Source of the DNA: UBA1672 sp050633285
GTDB taxonomy: Bacteria > Pseudomonadota > Alphaproteobacteria > Micavibrionales > Micavibrionaceae
Direction of reading: 5' to 3'
Length of the DNA stretch: 64,000 nt
Assembly: GCA_050633285.1 (NCBI GenBank)
Contig: JBOEGG010000005.1
Coordinates: forward strand, 1 to 64,000
The notes beneath the pieces were generated by a model that saw only the letters and a program-made list of their open reading frames with translations, made no database searches and was not told the DNA's origin. Made by a program: the position numbers and the translations under genes. This document shows, in pieces, positions 60,856 to 64,000 of this stretch. Numbering within the stretch: position 1 is the stretch's first letter; the number at the start of each line of letters is the position of its first letter.

Positions 60856-61575
60856 ATGAAACATACTCTCATTCTTTCTTTGGCGGCATCGTCTCTTATT
60901 CTTTCATCATGTACGGCAGTTAGTATAGCAACCGGTGTTGGCGTTGCTGCGGGTTCTGCGGCGGTGCAAGAGGGGGGTGTTTCGCGTGCGTTGAGTGATG
61001 CGCGGATACAAACCGAGATTAATGACCTGTGGTTCCGTCATAATGTTGCTATGTTCACAAAACTTGATTTGACTGTTAATCAGGGGCGCGTTTTGATTAC
61101 AGGTGTTGTGCAAGATCCGCAGCACCGTGTAGAGGCTGTGCGTATGGCATGGCAGCCAGAAGGCGTTTTGCAGGTTATTAATGAGATTAAAGTTGCGGAT
61201 AGTGAAGGCCTTATTGGTTATGCTAGGGATGCGTGGATATCGACACGTTTACGTTCTTCTTTGATTTTGGATGGTGATGTAGAATCTATTAATTATTCTA
61301 TCGATACAGTTCAAGGGACGGTTTACCTTATGGGATTTGCACAAAACCAGCATGAGCTGAACCATGTGATTGAGGTTACGCGCACGATTGAAAATGTTCG
61401 TCAAGTCGTTAGTTATGTGAAATTGGTTGGAGCGCCAGACGTTGTTACGCCGCAAAGACCAGAAAGTGTTTCTTATGATGCGACGGGTCAGGCGAGTGTT
61501 GGTCAGGCATCACAACAGCCTGCGCAAGCAAACGGCGATCCAATAGAGTGGAGTCAGGAAAGTGTGTATGATTGA
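60856..61575 (+). CDS. BON-domain lipoprotein
   Basis: 239 residues with lipoprotein signal (ASSLILSSCTAV). Two BON domains follow: the first near 50-115 (SDARIQTEINDLWFRHNVAM, VLITGVVQDPQHR), the second near 120-190 (DAWISTRLRSSLILDGDV, then VYLMGFAQNQHEL). The C-terminal 40 residues are Gln/Pro/Ala-rich. It resembles DolP (YraP), an outer-membrane lipoprotein that keeps the envelope intact, and lies in the same order after yraN. Confidence 0.9.
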   Translation: MKHTLILSLAASSLILSSCTAVSIATGVGVAAGSAAVQEGGVSRALSDARIQTEINDLWFRHNVAMFTKLDLTVNQGRVLITGVVQDPQHRVEAVRMAWQPEGVLQVINEIKVADSEGLIGYARDAWISTRLRSSLILDGDVESINYSIDTVQGTVYLMGFAQNQHELNHVIEVTRTIENVRQVVSYVKLVGAPDVVTPQRPESVSYDATGQASVGQASQQPAQANGDPIEWSQESVYD

Positions 61576-62407
61576 TTTAGGTGCTTTTTCGCATTTAAAA
61601 TCATTTTCTGAGCAAAGTGACGAAGACTTTGATCTGGGTAGGGCTGCAATAGAGCTGTTTTCTACAGACCATCCCGGAATGTCTTTGGATAAATATTTTA
61701 ATCACCTTCAAAAAGTAAAAAAAGAAGTTCTTGCGCGGCATTGTGATCTGTTAGGGCAGGGAGCGACTGATGATGTCAGGACACGGTTGGCTGCGTTAAA
61801 GCATGCTGTGTGCGATGTGCATGGTTATGATGTAGATAAAGATCATTATGAAATTTTGGAAAGTGCGGACTTTATTCGTGTTTTAGATCGTGGGTGTGGG
61901 CATGTTAATGCTCTTTGCCTTATATACATAGATGTTGCCAATCAGTTGGGTTGGGTGATCGAGGGTGTGGATTTTCCGGGGCATTTTTTATGCCGGATGG
62001 AAAAAGGTGGGGATCGCATTATATTTGACCCTGCCGCCGGGTGTCGTATGTTGGAGGCGCATGATTTGCGTAATCTTGTGAAGCAAAGCTTAGGTGAGGA
62101 AGCCGAATTATCAACTGAGTATTTTAATGGGATGAATTCTCGTGATGCGCTTGTGTGTTTGGGGAATAAGATTAAATCTCGCTATATAGAGGCGGCGGAA
62201 TATTCACAGGCGCTTAATATGACAGAGCGTTTATGTGTTTTGGCTCCGGATGAGTATCGATTGCTTTTGGATGCCGGGGTTTTATATGCGCGGACGCAGA
62301 ATAATGAAAAAGCAATTACGTGTTTGGAGAAATATATTGAGCGTGTGCCTGACTTGGAGAAGCGTCAGGATGCTGAGTTTTTGCTTTATGAACTTCAGAA
62401 TAATTGA
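61568..62407 (+). CDS. SirB1-like transglutaminase/TPR family protein
   Basis: 279 residues from the ATG at 61568, seven bases after AGGAA; a GTG at 61562 overlaps that site. It overlaps the BON gene by eight bases. The core matches the SirB1/UPF0162 family: GHVNALCLIYIDVANQLGW, then IEGVDFPGHFLCRM and IIFDPAAGCRML, then a TPR-like tail (LLLDAGVLYARTQNNEKAI). The function of the family is not established. Confidence 0.85.
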   Translation: MIDLGAFSHLKSFSEQSDEDFDLGRAAIELFSTDHPGMSLDKYFNHLQKVKKEVLARHCDLLGQGATDDVRTRLAALKHAVCDVHGYDVDKDHYEILESADFIRVLDRGCGHVNALCLIYIDVANQLGWVIEGVDFPGHFLCRMEKGGDRIIFDPAAGCRMLEAHDLRNLVKQSLGEEAELSTEYFNGMNSRDALVCLGNKIKSRYIEAAEYSQALNMTERLCVLAPDEYRLLLDAGVLYARTQNNEKAITCLEKYIERVPDLEKRQDAEFLLYELQNN

Positions 62408-62551
62408 AATATTACACGGGAGTTTTGTGCTTTGAACACTGAAATCCTTGCATGGGACGTTTTAAGGCTCTAAAACTATTTGATCCGTTGGATGAAAGTC
62501 TTTGTGCGGGTGTAAGTAAATTTAGAATTTTGTATAAGAAGGGGGCTCTTA

Positions 62552-63058
62552 ATGCTAGCTCGTAATTTAACAATTTTAACGGCAGTGTTACTGCTAGGCG
62601 CTTGTGCGAGCAAGACGGATCAGGGTGATATTCAAACAGGTATTAATGACGGTGTTATCGTTGATGATAGTTTGGGTGTGTATGATGATGCAGGGCCTAC
62701 ACCGGGCACGCAGGCTGATCTTGTTGTGAATGTTGGTGATCGTATTTTCTTTGAAACAGATAGCACGGATTTAACAGCGTCGGCGCGTACGACATTGGAA
62801 AATCAAGCTGCATGGCTTGCGCAATATCCAAGTATTGGTGTTGCTATCGAAGGGCACGCAGATGAGCGTGGTACACGTGAATATAACCTTGCGTTAGGTG
62901 AGCGTCGTTCAAACTCTGTTCGTAACTATCTGGTTGCACTTGGTGTTAGTCCGGCACGTATTTCTACAATTAGCTATGGTAAAGAGCGTCCGGCTGTTCC
63001 GGGTTCCAATGATTCTGCGTGGTCACAAAACCGTCGTAGTGTAACAAAGGTTCAGTAA
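62552..63058 (+). CDS. pal: Peptidoglycan-associated lipoprotein Pal
   Basis: Outer-membrane lipoprotein of the Tol-Pal system that binds peptidoglycan during division. 168 residues; AGAAGGGGG precedes the start. Lipobox LLGAC, then an OmpA-like domain: RIFFETDSTDLTASARTTL, EGHADERGTREYNLALGERR, VRNYLVALGV, and ISYGKERP. All peptidoglycan-binding residues of the signature are kept. It is directly followed by cpoB, three bases later. Confidence 0.97.
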   Translation: MLARNLTILTAVLLLGACASKTDQGDIQTGINDGVIVDDSLGVYDDAGPTPGTQADLVVNVGDRIFFETDSTDLTASARTTLENQAAWLAQYPSIGVAIEGHADERGTREYNLALGERRSNSVRNYLVALGVSPARISTISYGKERPAVPGSNDSAWSQNRRSVTKVQ

Positions 63059-63061
63059 CAG

Positions 63062-63928
63062 ATGCGATTTAACGTTTATAAGCCAAGCGTTTTTAAATAT
63101 AGCGCGTTGGCTATCGTTGGGGTTTGTACCCTGATGGTGGCTTCGTCGATTTCAGTGCAGGCGCAGTCGGGTGATTCTGCTGCGGCTGCTGCGGCAGAAA
63201 TTCGTTTTCAGCAGCTTGAGCGAGAGTTACGCCGTTTAACGGGGCAGCTTGAAGAGCAGAGCTATGAAATTAGACGGTTAAAAGAAGAAGTCGCACGTTT
63301 AGTGGGAGAGCTTGAGGTTCGTGTTAAGGATCTTGAGGGTGGATCTACTGCACAGTTCGGATCGGCAGGAAATCGCCCCGGGCAAGGTAATGTTCCACTT
63401 GCAAATAATTCGGAAACACAGCCAAAAGATGTTTTGAAGCCACCTTCCGGTAATAAGCCTTCTGCATCATTTCAGTATCAGCCTCCTAATAGTGGTGAGC
63501 AAAGTTTGGGTACGTTGAATAATGGAGCTGCGACATCTTCGGGTGATCCTGCGCGTGCTTATGATCATGCTTATTCATATATTAAAGCGCGTAATTTTGA
63601 ACGTGCTGAGGCAGAATTTGCGCAGTTCATTGGCGAATACCCGACAAGTCCGCTTGTTTCAAATGCAAAGTATTGGTACGGGGAAACGTTTTATGTGCGT
63701 GGTAATTATGAGAAGGCTGCGCGTATTTTTGCGGAAGGGTATCAGAAATTTCCAAAAGGGCCAAAAGCGGCAAGCAATTTGTTAAAGCTTGGTATGTCTT
63801 TGGTTGGTATGGGTAAAAATGATGATGCGTGTGTTGCATTTAAGCAATTAAAGAAAGAATATTCAAAATCAGCTGTTCCGGTTTTGAAGCGTGCAGATAC
63901 GGAAATGAAGCGTATTAATTGCCGTTAA
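63062..63928 (+). CDS. cpoB: Tol-Pal system protein CpoB (YbgF)
   Basis: Periplasmic partner of Tol-Pal that couples outer-membrane constriction to cell-wall synthesis. 288 residues: signal peptide ending near SVQAQS, an N-terminal trimer coiled coil (RFQQLERELRRLTGQLEEQS), a Pro/Gln-rich linker, then TPR repeats (DHAYSYIKARNFERAEAEFA, KYWYGETFYVRGNYEKAARI). This is the complete family layout. Confidence 0.95.
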   Translation: MRFNVYKPSVFKYSALAIVGVCTLMVASSISVQAQSGDSAAAAAAEIRFQQLERELRRLTGQLEEQSYEIRRLKEEVARLVGELEVRVKDLEGGSTAQFGSAGNRPGQGNVPLANNSETQPKDVLKPPSGNKPSASFQYQPPNSGEQSLGTLNNGAATSSGDPARAYDHAYSYIKARNFERAEAEFAQFIGEYPTSPLVSNAKYWYGETFYVRGNYEKAARIFAEGYQKFPKGPKAASNLLKLGMSLVGMGKNDDACVAFKQLKKEYSKSAVPVLKRADTEMKRINCR

Positions 63929-63954
63929 TTTAATAATCAGCGTGTGAAGACATT

Positions 63955-64000
63955 ATGGCTAAGAACATGCAATCTGATAAAAGCTCATCCGTATTAATTA
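63955..64000 (+). CDS. Start of a gene cut by the window edge
   Basis: A frame opens with ATG at 63955 and reads 15 codons to the edge (AKNMQSDKSSSVLI after Met). Too short to identify. In many alphaproteobacteria tilS follows cpoB, so that is the first candidate, but no motif is visible here. Confidence 0.4.
   Translation, partial: MAKNMQSDKSSSVLI

Noticed and set aside
1..64000. CRISPR array
   Set aside because: No regularly spaced 20-40-base direct repeats were noticed.

Overview
The window looks like part of an alphaproteobacterial chromosome of moderate-to-low GC. The clues are the elongator tRNA-Met sequence, divergent tyrS/anmK next to bcp and an AsmA-like gene, the LpoA-like/rsmI/yraN/BON/SirB1 block, pal followed by cpoB, and an oxyR/ahpC/ahpD locus. 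Many orphan genes sit between the housekeeping genes, which suggests a less-studied lineage (Micavibrio-like is a guess). No species can be named from the sequence alone.

Positions 1 to about 10,904 look like one end of an integrated mobile element. A large tyrosine recombinase gene begins 84 bp from the 3' end of a tRNA-Met(CAT) gene, and everything to the left is accessory. The left edge cuts through a serine recombinase gene. The cargo includes unknown small proteins, a DUF4145 protein, a HEPN-like protein, a HAD phosphatase fused to membrane segments and an XRE repressor. It also carries a quorum-sensing cassette: luxR, then a perfect 18-bp palindrome (probable lux box), luxI, a 73-codon gene overlapping luxI, and a phytanoyl-CoA dioxygenase-like gene. 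The core of the palindrome recurs twice upstream of the small gene at 1144, so the island may hold its own quorum-sensing regulon. This is the most promising system in the window.

Positions 11,000-30,000 hold core metabolism: mnmA, icd, a HEAT-repeat protein, ferredoxin and cysteine desulfurase, an alpha/beta hydrolase, bcp, an AsmA/YhdP-like envelope protein, an EamA transporter, tyrS, anmK and a Sua5-type threonylcarbamoyl-AMP synthase. Positions 30,000-42,200 hold a GDP-fucose operon (gmd-fcl-manC), a CtlX-like amidinotransferase-fold enzyme, an M3 peptidase, the two halves of MnmC as separate genes, a lone Flp pilin and a WecA-family transferase. The MnmC halves are separated by a small gene interrupted by an in-frame TGA.

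Positions 42,200-54,000 hold an AMIN-like lipoprotein, a CnrYXH-like sigma/anti-sigma/metal-sensor operon led by an EF-hand protein, a GST, acylphosphatase, a small protein resembling sigma region 2, trhO, a two-repeat orphan protein, divergent oxyR and ahpC-ahpD, and further orphan genes. Positions 54,000-64,000 hold an MscS channel, gloA, a TetR regulator, a His/Met-rich outer-membrane protein with a DUF2946-like partner, the LpoA-like/rsmI/yraN/BON/SirB1 block, and pal-cpoB, with a gene start cut by the right edge.

Two themes recur. Several genes modify tRNA, mostly at wobble U34 (mnmA, mnmD, mnmC oxidase, trhO, plus sua5 for A37). Several soluble, acidic orphan proteins occur as single genes between conserved neighbours.
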